A stretch of DNA of 64,000 bases from the NCBI GenBank assembly GCA_010093485.1, contig MU001497.1, positions 982,513 to 1,046,512 on the forward strand. The letters run 5' to 3'. Positions within the stretch are counted from its first letter, which is position 1. Every line of letters starts with the position of its first letter. This document shows, one piece after another, positions 22,626 to 34,402 of this stretch. Below the pieces are notes generated by a model. The model saw only the letters and a list, made by a program, of their open reading frames with translations, did no database searches and was not told where the DNA came from. The position numbers and the translations under genes were made by a program. The DNA is from Karstenula rhodostoma CBS 690.94. Its lineage: Eukaryota; Ascomycota; Dothideomycetes; Pleosporales; Didymosphaeriaceae.

Positions 22626-25600
22626 ATGGATCACAGCTTTCACGGGCGCCCACCAACCCGCCGTCGCACTGCTCTCGGCGATGCGACCCTACGCGCCAAC
22701 GAGGACCACCGCTTGCGCTCGCCTCGAAGCACTGGCGACAAGCTCAATGTCCTTCACGTTCCGACCTCTTCACCGAAACCGCTTCCGCACAATGAGTCTC
22801 TTGTGCCTAACGGCACACTCACAGTTCGGCACGAGGCATGCACATCGCCCTCACCTCAGCACAAACGACTCTCTGCCGTGATGGACGAGTGCCGGCCTCG
22901 CAACACCAAGCGAGATTCAGAGATATCCAATGCGAGCACGAACGCGTCCACCGGTGGTCGTCGCAAGACACACATTGGCCCGTGGCAGCTCGGCAGGACA
23001 GTCGGCAAGGGCGGCTGCTCTCGCGTGCGTGTTGTGCGGCACAGTGGTACTGGGACATATGGGGCTGCCAAGATCATATCGAAGGCGACTGCAGAGAAGG
23101 TACGAGCTCTGAGTATGGCAAATTTGTGTGAGAGCGCGCAATATGACCCGACTCTCTTCGCAGGTGGCAAGGTCATACCCCTCGGGCTGGAGCGCGAGAT
23201 CTGCATTATGAAGCTTCTGGATCACCCTTACATTGTGAAGTTGTTCGACATCTGGGAGAACCGGAACGAGCTGTATGTTTTCCCGTCCAATGGTGCAGTC
23301 TACACGTGCTTACTACTCGCAGCTACCTGATCATGGAATACGTCGAAGGTGGCGAACTATTCGGCTACATTGGTGAGAACGGTGGGCTTCAAGAGATCGA
23401 CGTGGTACACATCTTTCGGCAAATCATCGCAGCACTGTGGTACTGTCACCGACTCAACATTTTCCATCGCGACCTGAAGCCAGAGAACATCTTGCTGGAC
23501 AGGGAGACCATGACAATAAAACTCGTGGACTTCGGGATGGCCGCACTGCAACCGCACGGCAAGAAGCTGACCACACCCTGCGGTAGCCCTCACTACGCTG
23601 CGCCTGAAGTGATCGAGTCTCGATCTTATGATGGAGGCAAGGCCGACGTCTGGAGCTGTGGTGTGATACTCTACGTCCTCCTGACAGGCATGCCGCCTTT
23701 CAACTATGACGGACAGGACGCAGAGCACGAGAACTTGAAGCCCCTTTTCCAAGCGATAACCCGTGCCGATTATGTCATGCCAGATAACCTCTCCCGAGAA
23801 GCGAAAGACCTGATCCGAGCTATACTTGTGCCGAATCCCAAGCGTCGCATATCGATAGAAAAGATCTGGGAGCACCCTTTTATGCGCAAATACGATCGAC
23901 AATTGGGGTTCCATCGCACCAAAGAGAATGCTAACTCATGGATCCGCCCCCATGCACCTGTTGAATGGACGCCTTTGACTCGGCTCACCATTGACCGCGA
24001 GATTCTTCGCTATATGCGTACTCTCTGGCATAGCGAGAAGGAAGAGACCATCATCCGGCGCCTTCTCAGCGATGAGTAAGTAAAATTGTTACGTCGACTC
24101 ATATTGTACCCATTCTAATTGTGTACAGTGATACGAACCACGAGAAGTACTTCTATGCTGCCCTTCAAAAGTACCGAAACGAGCAAATCGAGAATTACAT
24201 GCCTAGTCCTCATCATGCTGTGGGCTATTCACACAGTGACCATCATCATCATGCACGACGCTCACCGGCCGCGAAGGACTTGCTGCAGTTGCCTTCTAAG
24301 AAACACAAGCGTTCACAGTCGGGATATTCGATATTGAACGACGAGCACCTATATTCGAAGCACAGTTTCTACGGGCCACCTTCGTCCGATGTCAGCTACG
24401 ATCCGTTCAGGGCATCAAGAGAGCCAGTCCTTCCCAACCAGGATCTTCATCAGAACATAACGGTACACCGAGACTCCAGTTCCGCCAGCCGAAGGAAGAG
24501 GCCAACTACGGCTTTGGGACACCGTACAGGTAGCTCGTTACGAGTGCAAGCCCTCACCAACTCAAAGCGAGGATCGGTAATGACACGCACATCCTCAAAA
24601 CGCAGCGCGCCCTCACAGCGATCTGCACATGTTCGACGTAGCTCCGTATCACGCTCTTCTCTGGCGAGTTCGTATCTTCCCAGCAGTCCACCGGTTTTTG
24701 TTCGACCCAACACTTCTGTTCGACGAGGTGTGAGCTTTACCCACCTAAGGCGATCGTCTATAGCGACCGCGCGTACGGCGGAGACTCCCTCCATGCAGTA
24801 TACGCCCAAACAACGAGAATCTTCTAGCTCTCGCCGAGGCTCTGTTGGATCATCTCTACGGTCGGCTAGACCCAGTACCATTGGCGATTCACCGTCTGTG
24901 CGGCCGCTACCGAAAGTTGCAGCGCGCCCTATGGTCCCACGGCTACGTGTACGTAAAGCGGATAGCCCCAGCAAATACATCCAGAGTGCAGTCCGTAAGG
25001 TCAGCACTGAGCTGGAAAAACACATGGAAGAGGCCTTTAACCGATCTTCAATCGGCTCCAGCATCCGCACCTCAACTACTTCTGATCCGCGTAAGGATGC
25101 CTCCGGTTTCGAGACACCTCCAACTACGTTTTCAAACCGAGATTCCGGTGCGATGGGCTCGGCAACTACAGAGCAAAAGGCGATGTACCAGCAGCGACCC
25201 CTTCCAGCAATTCCCAACGAGACACCCAATACGTTCCTTCAACGAAAACTTGCCGAAACCCGTGCCGAGATTGCTCGTCGACTCGAAGAGAGCGGCGATA
25301 GCACCGAGCACTTCAGTGAGGTGATTGAGAATTTGGACCGTCTCATGATGCCTGCTGCCCACATTGCGAAGCGAACCTGCTCAGCGCCTGCCAAATCCCC
25401 TGAGCACCCTGCTCCGCTCCATGTGATCCCTGAAGAGGCAAAGGAGGACCGGTTTGAGCCCTATATATCGAACTATAGAGCTTTTACTGAACCTTTTGGT
25501 GCTAGCGGCCACGGTCATCTCGCCGATGATTCAACCATTCGTGTTGTGGAACAGTCGCCGACTCATATCGCTCCGCTTTCCATTAGAAAGAAGAGCTCTA

Positions 25601-26804
25601 CCAAGATTGAGAACGCTCCTCTTGGGGTGCTTTGGCCTGGTCCCATCCGCCACACCTCTGCTCCTTCGCGTCCACAAGCAGAGGCTAGTACGCTCGTAGT
25701 TCACACGAACCAACTTGCACAGTCGAATGGCATGCCGGAACAGGTGGAGAAGAAGACAGCTACAATCAAGAAGAAAAAGTCCTCGTGGTTCCGTCGTACT
25801 CCAGAGGAGAGGGAGTGTCCTCAGGAGGCTCAGCCGAAGCCTGTGTCTGATCGCTTGCAGATTCCCGAGGCGTGGAAAGGCTTGGACGACCGCATCAAGA
25901 GCGACCCGCCCAAAGCCAGCACTCCTACTCCCGACCTCAGCAAGCAGAACACGAAGCACTCCGATGGCAGTGCTACTAGCGAATTCCCTATGCGCGGCTG
26001 TGGCACAACCATCGGTAAGAGCGAAGGTAGCGGGGCACTAAAGGGATTCCTCGGGTTTTTCGGAAAGAAATCGAAAGACGAAAAGAGCAAGCGCCTCCTC
26101 GAGTTGGGTAAGTACACAATACGTGGGTCATCCTTCTCGATAATATGCTAACACATCCCGTCCAGACAATTTCAGCGCGTCGTCAATTCTGTCGAACTTC
26201 GACACAGATAATACCAGCGACGCTCAAGCACGTCCAGGCCCTCCTGATTTCCAGATGAATTGGCTATCACGCTTTCTTCACATCAAACCAGCTAGCCGTG
26301 CTCTATGCTTCCACGCCCGCCGCGGAAAGGTTCGACAAGAGCTGGTGCATCTACTCCGTGACTGGCAGCGCTACGGTGTCCGGGACGTCACATGTGACCG
26401 CAATACTAATGTCATTCACGCTCGCGTGGATAAGAACAACCGTAAGTTCACCAAGCTCCTGTTCACGGCCTGGGTTCTGGAACAGAACGTTTTTTCAATC
26501 GAGCTAGCGGACGCTGTTCCTTTCTTTTCTCGTAATGTTGCACTTGCATCTGCGAGCATTCTAAACTAACCACTGAAATGTCGTAGGCCTCAATCTCAAG
26601 CCTGTGGCTTTCGTTATCGAGCTTTTCGTCGTCCTCGAGGATAACAAGCGCGCGAATATGTGCCTTGCGCGCTTCACTCAGACCCGCGGCGCCGCGTCCA
26701 GCTTCCGCCGAGCAGTCGAAGTCATTGAGGACATTTGCCGAGAGAAACATATCCTTATCGAAGACGAGCAGAGGAAGGCAGCTATGTGTGAGATTCTGAA
26801 CTGA
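22626..26804 (+). CDS. gin4: Gin4/Hsl1-type (Nim1-related) Ser/Thr protein kinase
   Basis: Five exons: 22626-23272, 23323-24075, 24129-26107, 26166-26441 and 26587-26804. Introns are 50, 53, 58 and 145 nt. The product is 1290 aa. The kinase domain starts near residue 118 with the glycine loop GKGGCS (127-132) and the lysine in AAKI (149). HRDLKPEN (catalytic Asp 266), DFG (285-287) and GSPHYAAPE follow. A long Ser/Arg-rich linker fills the middle, and the C-terminus (from FLHIKPASRALCF on) resembles the lipid-binding KA1-type end of this family. Such kinases sit at septin rings and link septation and morphology to entry into mitosis by acting against Wee1. Every junction keeps phase, and the fold is uninterrupted. 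Whether Gin4, Hsl1 or Kcc4 is the closest yeast match cannot be decided here. Confidence 0.9.
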
Positions 26805-27928
26805 AAAGCTTGCTACGCAGACGTCGGATTGGATACTGGGCCGTTATGATGTCTATGCTCTATGCATTAGGATTGTATGCTGGCCAAGTATCGCTTTGGA
26901 AACCGCATAGCCTGTTGTCTGAGGGCTTGATGCCCTGTTGCGACTTGGTTACAAGACCGCTTGTCGTGCTGGAAACCTGGCAAAAAGTCTTGCTTTGCCG
27001 TTGAAGGAGATGCCTCGGGTCCACAACACGCCCTTAAGATTGTATACGACCTTATCGTTCAGCGAATCGACACCGATACCTTTGGCGATGCATTAGTTCC
27101 AACGCACCATTCACCCTTCACCATCCACCACTTTCGGCCTCAGCCTTTGGTTCCCATTGCAGGACGTCCTATCGCGACATTCGCTAGTCAATCCAACAAC
27201 CACAAGAGGCCTTGGATGGAAGATGGGGGGATTTTACTTTAACTGTGTAAACTTCTTGCCGGTTTGGTTCTTCCGCGCGTAATGTAGGACGGGTTTTCCA
27301 TCTTGATCTTTTCGTTCATTCTGCATTGCATCTTCTAGAGGTACACAGCGCCTTACCCTAATTCAGATAATATTGGACTTGGCGGATTGCGGCATGTGCC
27401 TTTGTACTGAGCGAGGAGTAGTGGCATGATGAAGAAAGAGGACAGCGGCGTGAAAGCGGGATCGGCATGCACAAAATAATGGATGATGATGATAATGAGA
27501 GCATGATTAATGGCGAGACATTGATTTGATTCGCAACTGTAGAACTTGGGGTCATGGCTTTGTGGCCCAGTTCTGATTCTTTTGGGCGCGCCTTTTCGTC
27601 TGCGCGAAAGGATACAGCGCCGGTGGTATCGTAGACGCCGCAGCCCAAGTTGTTTGGATGACACCAACATCCCTAGAAATCCTGCAATTTCTAGAATGGA
27701 TTAAATTATGTTTCCAAGAGTAACATTAAAGTCATTACATCAAAAAACGTGTGTGTAGCTGCTCATGACGCAGCGGTAGAGTGGAGGGTCTTAGTCATGC
27801 GCGCCAAGTCGCTAATCCGGTTCCGGAACTAGTGTCGCGCACAATCGAGTTTCGGCATTACAGCAGCACCACGCCTCCCACGACAACTCTCCATACTAAC
27901 CAACAGGTACCGCGTCACCACCGCCAAC
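26805..27928. other. Intergenic region between kinase and eL24 genes
   Basis: This holds the kinase 3' flank and the eL24 promoter and 5' UTR. No supported gene. Confidence 0.5.
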
Positions 27929-28768
27929 ATGCGTACCTACGACGACTCTTTCTCCGGCGAGAAGATCTACCCGGGCAAGGTGTGTTCCACCGACCCTGCC
28001 TCTGCGCACCAACGTCCGCTACAGGCTCGAAATTCCACCACGGCACCCTGAGCGCTTGGAACACAGAGACGTAGCGGACGTTGGGCAATTGACAGGGACG
28101 TGTGCTGATGCCATGTTTAGGGCAAGCTGTACATCCGCGGCGACTCCAAGATCTTCCGATTCCAGAATGGCAAGACCGAGAGCTTGTTCCTCCAGCGCAA
28201 GAACCCCCGCCGGATCGCCTGGACTGTCCTCTTCCGAAGGCAGCACAAGAAGGGAATCTCTGAGGTTAGTCGCCATAACTACACATTCGGCGTGTTGGAG
28301 ACGAGTTGCACGACGTCACGGTCGGGAGCGGAGTGCAGCGCTACATGACATCAGTCGGTTCGCGCGGGTGTTGCGTACACTTTTCGTTAGGACGATGCGC
28401 AACCGGCCTTGACGTTACGACTCGCTCTCTACTCCGCCTATTTCCTCTCAGCGTCCGGATAGGGCTAACCATTTGACCAACAGGAAGTCGCCAAGAAGCG
28501 TAGCCGCCGCACTGTCAAGCACCAGCGTGCTATCGTCGGTGCCTCCCTCGACGTGATCAAGGAGCGCCGCGCCCAGCGCCCCGAGGCCCGTTCGGCCGCC
28601 CGCGCTGCCGCAATCAAGGAGGGCAAGGAGAAGAAGGCCGCCGCCGAGTCAAAGAAGAAGGCCGAGAAGGCCAAGTCCGCCGCCGCCGGTGCACGAGGCA
28701 ACGTCCAGAAGGTCTCGAAGCAGGGTGCCAAGGGTGCCGCACCCAAGGTGCAGGCAAGGACTCGCTAA
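27929..28768 (+). CDS. RPL24: 60S ribosomal protein eL24
   Basis: Exons 27929-27979, 28121-28264 and 28484-28768, with introns of 141 and 219 nt, give 159 aa. The sequence begins [17 protein letters not shown] and continues with the family's core [29 protein letters not shown] and HKKGISE. The third exon opens with [20 protein letters not shown]. The C-terminal third is Ala/Lys-rich, as usual for eL24, which sits at the subunit interface of the large ribosomal subunit. All three exon borders fall in phase 0. The introns are clearly longer than the others in the window, a common trait of ribosomal protein genes. Identity is certain from the fold-defining motifs. Confidence 0.97.
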
Positions 28769-29288
28769 GGTGGCTGGCTAGATGAGGGATGCGGAAGAGG
28801 AGATGACAGATGACAATGCACGGGCGTGGAGTTTTCGATACTTCCTTATACGGCGGGAAAAGGGCTACGGATCATCTTTTCTGGGTCAGTGGGCCCGTTA
28901 CCGATACCTGCTATAGGGTCTGGCGATAGGGCAAAATGTCATTCATGTCCTCACGATATGCAAAGGTGGAGTGCTATGAGGAGATGCTAATGAACCGTGA
29001 ACTGCTGTTAATGTCAAGGGTACACCATCCCCTCCTGTACGTATCAGGTTTCATTCGTCCACAGTCCAATTCTGGCGGACACAGTACACAGCCGTTTGGG
29101 AGAAATGCGTATCGATCCTGTACGGAGGACATAGCCTCCACTATTTGACAAGCTCCGCCAACAGCCACCCTCTGCCCAGGTCGAATCCTTGCATGGAGTC
29201 CCAAAGGACATATGTGTGAGGACACCCCTTCTTTCTGAATGACTGTCCCTTGCAATGTCGCCTACACCCCCTTCACCGACTTGGCCAC
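28769..29288. other. Convergent 3' flanks
   Basis: 520 bp between the eL24 stop and the stop of the next, minus-strand gene. Nothing recognised. Confidence 0.6.
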
Positions 29289-30717
29289 TTAAATGTCACC
29301 AAGATCAATTACCTCAATGCCATCATCGTCCTCAAGATCGCTATCCAGCTCCTCGACCTCCATAGTCCAAGGCTCCATACGCCGCGCACCAAACCCCGTC
29401 TTGTCCAACGCAGCAACCACATCCTCCTCGCTCATTCCCGACTTGACAAACGTCTCGCGGGCAACCTGCTCCAGAAACTCTGCGTTTTCGGCGCGCGAAC
29501 GGCGATGGCCGAAATCTTCAAGCGTCGGCCGGTCCGCTGTCGACGCCGCCATGTCTTCGCGCTTCTTGTGCGAGACGTCACTCCAGATGGAGCTCTCGTC
29601 GTTGGCGTCGATCTCAATCCACTCATCTATAGCTTCTGCTCCCGCCCCATTCGTCTCCTTCTCCATTTCCCACGCCTTCAAAATGACCGCAAGCTCCGGC
29701 GCGACGGCCTCGACGGGGAACAGCGGGATCCGCGCAGCCACCAACTCCAGCGTGCGACGCGCCCACTGCATGCGCTTCGTGTCGTCGTCGGCTTCGGCTT
29801 CGGCGCCCAGCTTGCCAGCGTCGTCTCCCCGGCGGAGCACGTAGCTCAAGAACGAGGCCTTGAGGACGTCGCTGGACGCGCAGAAGGTCAACCACAAGCC
29901 CTGCAGGTTCGTCGCGGCCCATCTCAGCCCGTGGAACGTGGCGAAGGAGCGCAGCTCCTTGAACAGCAGACTCATGGCGCGCGCGCCGAGCATGGAGCCC
30001 AGCGAGCCGAAGGTCCCTGTTGCGCTCGACAGCACGGCGATGGCCAGCCCGACGACTTGCGCGCGGAGTCCCACGTTGGACTCCATCAGCGAGCTGACGA
30101 AGGTGTCGCGGAGGCGTTTGGAACCTGTGTGGTCGTTGTCAGCATGTCGTCGTTCTTCTACTGCAACTACAACCAGAAGAAGAAGAAGAAAAGATAAAAA
30201 GAAAAAGGAACTCACCAGTCGCCTCAAGCCCCACGAGCCCCAGCAAACTCAGCGCCTGCCCCTTCACCCCCGCCATCCTCACCGCATGCAGCAGCGCGTA
30301 CCCGCCCCCCATGAACTCCTGCCGCAGCTTGAACCGCCCGCAGGCGACCGCCACAAAGGCTAGGATCGGCCCCAGCGGGCCGAGTGGGAAGAGCGCAAGG
30401 AGCGGCTTGGAGAGCGTGTTGAGCGCGAGGGGGAACGCGTACCGTTTCATGAAGTTGGGGTGGCCGAGGGCGAAGTTGAGGGTCGCTGCGGTGATGGTTT
30501 GGGCCGCGGATAGGGCGGTGCGGGTGGTTGTCTTGCTGCTGCTGGAGGACTTCGCGACGGCTTTGGCCGGCGTGGGGGTGCTGGGTTTCGCCTTCTGGAC
30601 GGCGGCCCTGGTGGTGTTGACATGACGGACGGGAACGGGGATTGCAATTGACTTGTTCCATTGGTCGATGGCGGAGGGTCGCCCGTCGCGACCTTGTAGC
30701 TGGCGGGGTTCAGCCAT
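29289..30717 (-). CDS. Hypothetical membrane-associated protein, 445 aa
   Basis: Two exons, 30216-30717 and 29289-30124, with a 91-nt intron (GTGAGT to ACACAG), give 445 aa. The first 80 residues are basic and Ser/Thr/Lys-rich, which could be a targeting sequence. A hydrophobic stretch follows (ALNTLSKPLLALFPL, GPILAFVAVACG), and a second lies after the exon junction (VVGLAIAVLSSATGTFG). The C-terminus is acidic (EELDSDLEDDDG). Frame, codon composition and splice phase support a real gene. I do not recognise a domain. Its promoter side faces the region upstream of the oxidase gene's 3' end. Confidence 0.72.
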
Positions 30718-31612
30718 CTCGGGTGATGAGTTGGGTTTCGAGTCTGTGTTGAGGTGATACGGTGTGCGTCTAAGTCTCGAAGGCGAGTTATATGCAGGGT
30801 GAAATCTGAATATAAGATGGTGCGAGTATATAATGAAGGTGAATTGGTCAGAGCGGCTTCACCTCCATGTTGGGATGAGAATTCAAACTTGGAGATGGTT
30901 ATGGGTGACACTGATGAAAGAGGGACAAGTGACATAGCCGTGGTGAAATATCGAGCGGGTTGACGGACGGGCTCTTGCTTCGACCTAAACATGTGGGGAC
31001 ATGGTATATTTGACTTCAAGTATACTGAGCGTTTGGCACTTCCAGGCCACAGCGGTAAAGACAAGCTTATACACGAAGCCCGGCAGATTTGAAAGGGAAA
31101 GAGCTGATGGGACGTGGAGGCACTGTAATCGTTCTGGAAATACCCTCGAGAGGACGTGCAGTAGCTTATTTGCACATACGTGGTTGCGAGATGGCATAAA
31201 ATCAGAGAACCGGGGATCGAAACAGCAACGAAGAAAATCATACTGGCCTCAATCCATGCTAGCGAACATATCTGCCAAGGGCGGAGTGAACCTTCGGCTC
31301 TATAACTTCTGTCTTAACGGTTGGCCAACTCTATCTCTTATCCAGGGAAGCGGGCTAGAAATTCGCATACTTAAACAAGGTTGGAAAGTTGGCTCCTTGG
31401 AGATTGACACATGATTTGTTGGTACACCACGAGCTGCCGCCTATGTATGCAGCAAGTCTTCTGTTGAATGCACTTCTAAGTGAGCATTGTTGGGTCTGCG
31501 AGAAAAGTATCTCAAGATCGTAGTCCACGATATAATTATCCACTAATGCGAGCCTTCAGCTAAGGCAACTGTCATTGTGCGTACACAGGTCCATTGTCAA
31601 CAAAGGCAAGGA
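30718..31612. other. Intergenic region, nothing recognised
   Basis: About 0.9 kb between two co-oriented minus-strand genes. ORFs are short and random-looking. Confidence 0.55.
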
Positions 31613-32944
31613 TTACAACTTCGCCAGGGACTGGATGACTCTTAGGTCATCTCGGCTGATTTGAGACAGCGATGTCTTGCCCAGATTGGCAAGCGAATTG
31701 TCCGTATCCGCAAGAAGACAGCTGAGCACGTGCTTGACGCCTGCTTCGCCACCCATAGCGAGTCCGTAGATGTAGGGACGTCCAATCAGAACAGCTTTGG
31801 CGCCCAGTGCGATGGCCTTTAGAACATCGGAGCCTGTTCGTATTCCGCTATCGAAAAGAATGGTCAAGCCCGAGCTGATGATCTTCTCGTCGCCTCCAAT
31901 CTCCGCAAGAGCGTCCAGGGAAGCGATGGCGCCGTCGAGCTGTCGACCACCGTGGTTCGATACTATGATGCCGTCCATGCCATACTCAATGGCTCTATGA
32001 GCATCTTCAAGGGTTTGGATGCCTTTGAGTACGATTGGGCCATCCCAGTGTTTCCTGAGCGATGACAAATGGCTCCAATCGCGATAAGCTCCCGACGCGG
32101 TCAAACTCATGAACATCTGCGCCTTCTTCATAGTTGCAGCATTCGCGAAGATCTTAGCGGCCCCCGTCAGGCTTCCCGGTCTTTTGAGGATACTCCATAT
32201 CTCGCTCATCTTCTCAGTGGCACTTCTGGTGTCCTCGGCTTGCAACCTCTCGTACATACGCTGGAAGGCTGGATCGGAGAAGCCGTTTTGGCAGCCCTGT
32301 CCGTATGCGAACGGCAGGTACGACTCATCCAGATCGCGGGGTCGCCAACCGAGCATGAACGTATCCAGTGTGACGACGAGAACCTTGAAGCCGTTCGACT
32401 TTGCTCGACTCAGCAGACTTGCCGTGAACTCTTCGGCTTGAGGCACCGGCCAGTAGAGCTGAAACCATCTATCGCCGTCGCCATTGGCCTTGGCGACCTG
32501 TTCGATGGATCTCGTCGCAGCTGTAGACAATATCATGGGTACATGGATCGAAGCACATGCTCGTGCGGTCGCCTCTTCGGCATCGCGATGAGCTATCTCC
32601 TGAACGCCTATCGGCGCCGCAAAAATCGGGCTTTTGTAACGTTGTCCGAAAAGCTCCACCGAGAGGTCCCGATGGGTCGCTTGCACCAACATCCACGGCC
32701 GGAGCCTGTAGCGCTCAAATGCGGAAAGGTTTGCAGCGTACGTTGACTCGCTACTAGCGGAGCCGTGAATATACATGAAATTGGGCTCTGGTAGGGTCCT
32801 TCTCGCTTCCGCTTCCCATTGTGAGGGTTTGGTCGAGAAGGCGGGTTTCCGAAGGCTGGCGTAGATCTCACGCTGAAACTGGACAAAGGCAGTTGGGTCC
32901 GGCTCGTAGTGCGTTGCAGGCTTCGGGTATGAAGAGTCGCCCAT
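31613..32944 (-). CDS. FMN-dependent alpha-hydroxy acid oxidase (lactate 2-monooxygenase/oxidase-like)
   Basis: A single exon of 443 aa. The frame stays open upstream, but the first ATG is at 32944 (MGDSSYPKPATHYEPDP). The fold is the FMN-binding TIM barrel of the lactate/glycolate oxidase family. Visible motifs are SPIFAAPIGVQEIAH, WFQLYWP, VLVVTLDTFMLGWRPRDL, GPIVLKGIQ, SNHGGRQLDG (catalytic His near residue 331) and FDSGIRTGSDVLKAI followed by the phosphate-binding GAKAVLIGRPY. These enzymes oxidise an L-2-hydroxy acid and pass electrons to oxygen. The WRPRDLD segment and the long insert before the second half resemble lactate 2-monooxygenase more than flavocytochrome b2, and no heme domain is present. 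The substrate is inferred. Confidence 0.87.
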   Translation of the reverse strand: MGDSSYPKPATHYEPDPTAFVQFQREIYASLRKPAFSTKPSQWEAEARRTLPEPNFMYIHGSASSESTYAANLSAFERYRLRPWMLVQATHRDLSVELFGQRYKSPIFAAPIGVQEIAHRDAEEATARACASIHVPMILSTAATRSIEQVAKANGDGDRWFQLYWPVPQAEEFTASLLSRAKSNGFKVLVVTLDTFMLGWRPRDLDESYLPFAYGQGCQNGFSDPAFQRMYERLQAEDTRSATEKMSEIWSILKRPGSLTGAAKIFANAATMKKAQMFMSLTASGAYRDWSHLSSLRKHWDGPIVLKGIQTLEDAHRAIEYGMDGIIVSNHGGRQLDGAIASLDALAEIGGDEKIISSGLTILFDSGIRTGSDVLKAIALGAKAVLIGRPYIYGLAMGGEAGVKHVLSCLLADTDNSLANLGKTSLSQISRDDLRVIQSLAKL

Positions 32945-34402
32945 TATGGTTTGTATGCCTGGAATGAGTTGATGATGGAGATGGTGGTCGGGTGAGGGAT
33001 GAGGTGCAGGGGTGAATGTTTTGGCACGACTAGAAGTAGGTAAACGATGATCATACCTCAGCCTTACCGAGGCAAGTGGAGCGACCCTGGCCCGCACGCA
33101 CCCGGTCCGGCGTCAAGTCTCATCTACGTCTCGCTACCAACTGGAAATCTGTGGTCAGTGGAACAAAGTTATCAGTAAGTGTTTATTCTGGCAGGAACAA
33201 CGCGGCACATCGATGCATGCGCATTGGGTAGACGACTGGTTTTGGTAACTTTGATGTGCTTGTTTCTCTCCAATATAATACGAGTACGTGTCGACTTGAT
33301 GACAACATGGACAAGACGATGTTTTTATTGACGCCTCGTGCAGGAAGGTATGCTTAATACTATACATAACGGACGTACAGCTTAATTGTCATTCAATGAC
33401 CTCACGTTAACAATTGATAGATACCCGTTACACATGCGCACTTGCACTATACTAGACAGTACGAGCAACACGACTTTGGCAAGGATCTTTATTTACATAT
33501 ATTGTATACGATCACTATGAGGGCGGGTAAATCAATGAAGCAAGGGGGACAAAAAGGCGCGTTGTGCTTTGCCAATGCACGAACAAAGGGGGACCAAAAA
33601 AGCGGCATTTATTTACATATAGAGTAGGTTTGCTGATAAAGGACATCCCGAGGACATGTACATGCCTAATTCCGAGATGGCGTCTGCTGCATTCGTCTCC
33701 CAAATTAGGGAATGGCCACCATTGTTTCTCATCCATCGTAAATATGCATCAGCAAAGTTTCTGACTGGACTGGGTCCAAAGTAGGGAAATAGTTGAGTGT
33801 GTAGAGTGTTGACCGTAGCCATCGAGGCAAAACAATCTGGACGACGCCGGCGCTATGAAGAAGGCCTTGCGAAGAGGGTGTGCTGTGGCACGCCATCTAT
33901 CGTTTCCCCGAGTCGCATCTCTGACCGCCATAGCGACCAATGCATAGAGCCAAAAGGGCCTCCTCGCCATTATGTTGATGGAAGTATGCTTTCCATCGTC
34001 ACAGGCTTGTTCCAAAGAGCCTCGGTTAGCACTAAAAGAAACCTGGCGTCAAACAACCCCACCCACCATTCATCGCAGCCCCGCAGCCCTCGTCCTCCGT
34101 CTCCCCGCCTTAGGAACCAATTATCACAACGCACTTATGAGAGCAAACAGGGATTTACGAGCCTTCTCGCAAGGCTGCCCGTATGAGGGCTTCGCTTTAT
34201 ACTTGGGATCCTCGTGTTGTTGTATGGCGATCTACGTTTCGTCCGCGGCATTGCGCCCTTCACCACGTCACATGCAGCAATGTCCCATACAGAGCTGCCG
34301 CTCCAGCTTTAACCACTCCAATGGTTGCTTCAGCTTTATGCCAGGCAGAACTCCAACGAAGCATTGAAAAGTTCGCTTGATATCTCGCCGCAACACATCA
34401 AC
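32945..34402. other. Divergent promoter region
   Basis: 1.46 kb between the oxidase (minus) and the P450 (plus), so both promoters should lie here. Short imperfect duplications occur near 33488-33625 (TTTATTTACATATA twice, 120 bp apart). No gene recognised. Confidence 0.5.

Noticed and set aside
27757..27835. tRNA-like stretch (CAGCGGTAGAG ... GGTTCCGGAAC)
   Set aside because: The A-box-like part is suggestive, but no closed acceptor, anticodon or T-arm can be drawn.
29165..29185. Possible tRNA B box (AGGTCGAATCCT)
   Set aside because: One base short of the B-box consensus and no cloverleaf around it.
33488..33625. Short direct repeats that might mark a small insertion
   Set aside because: The two repeat pairs have different offsets (120 and about 43 bp) and no target-site duplication, so no element can be defined.
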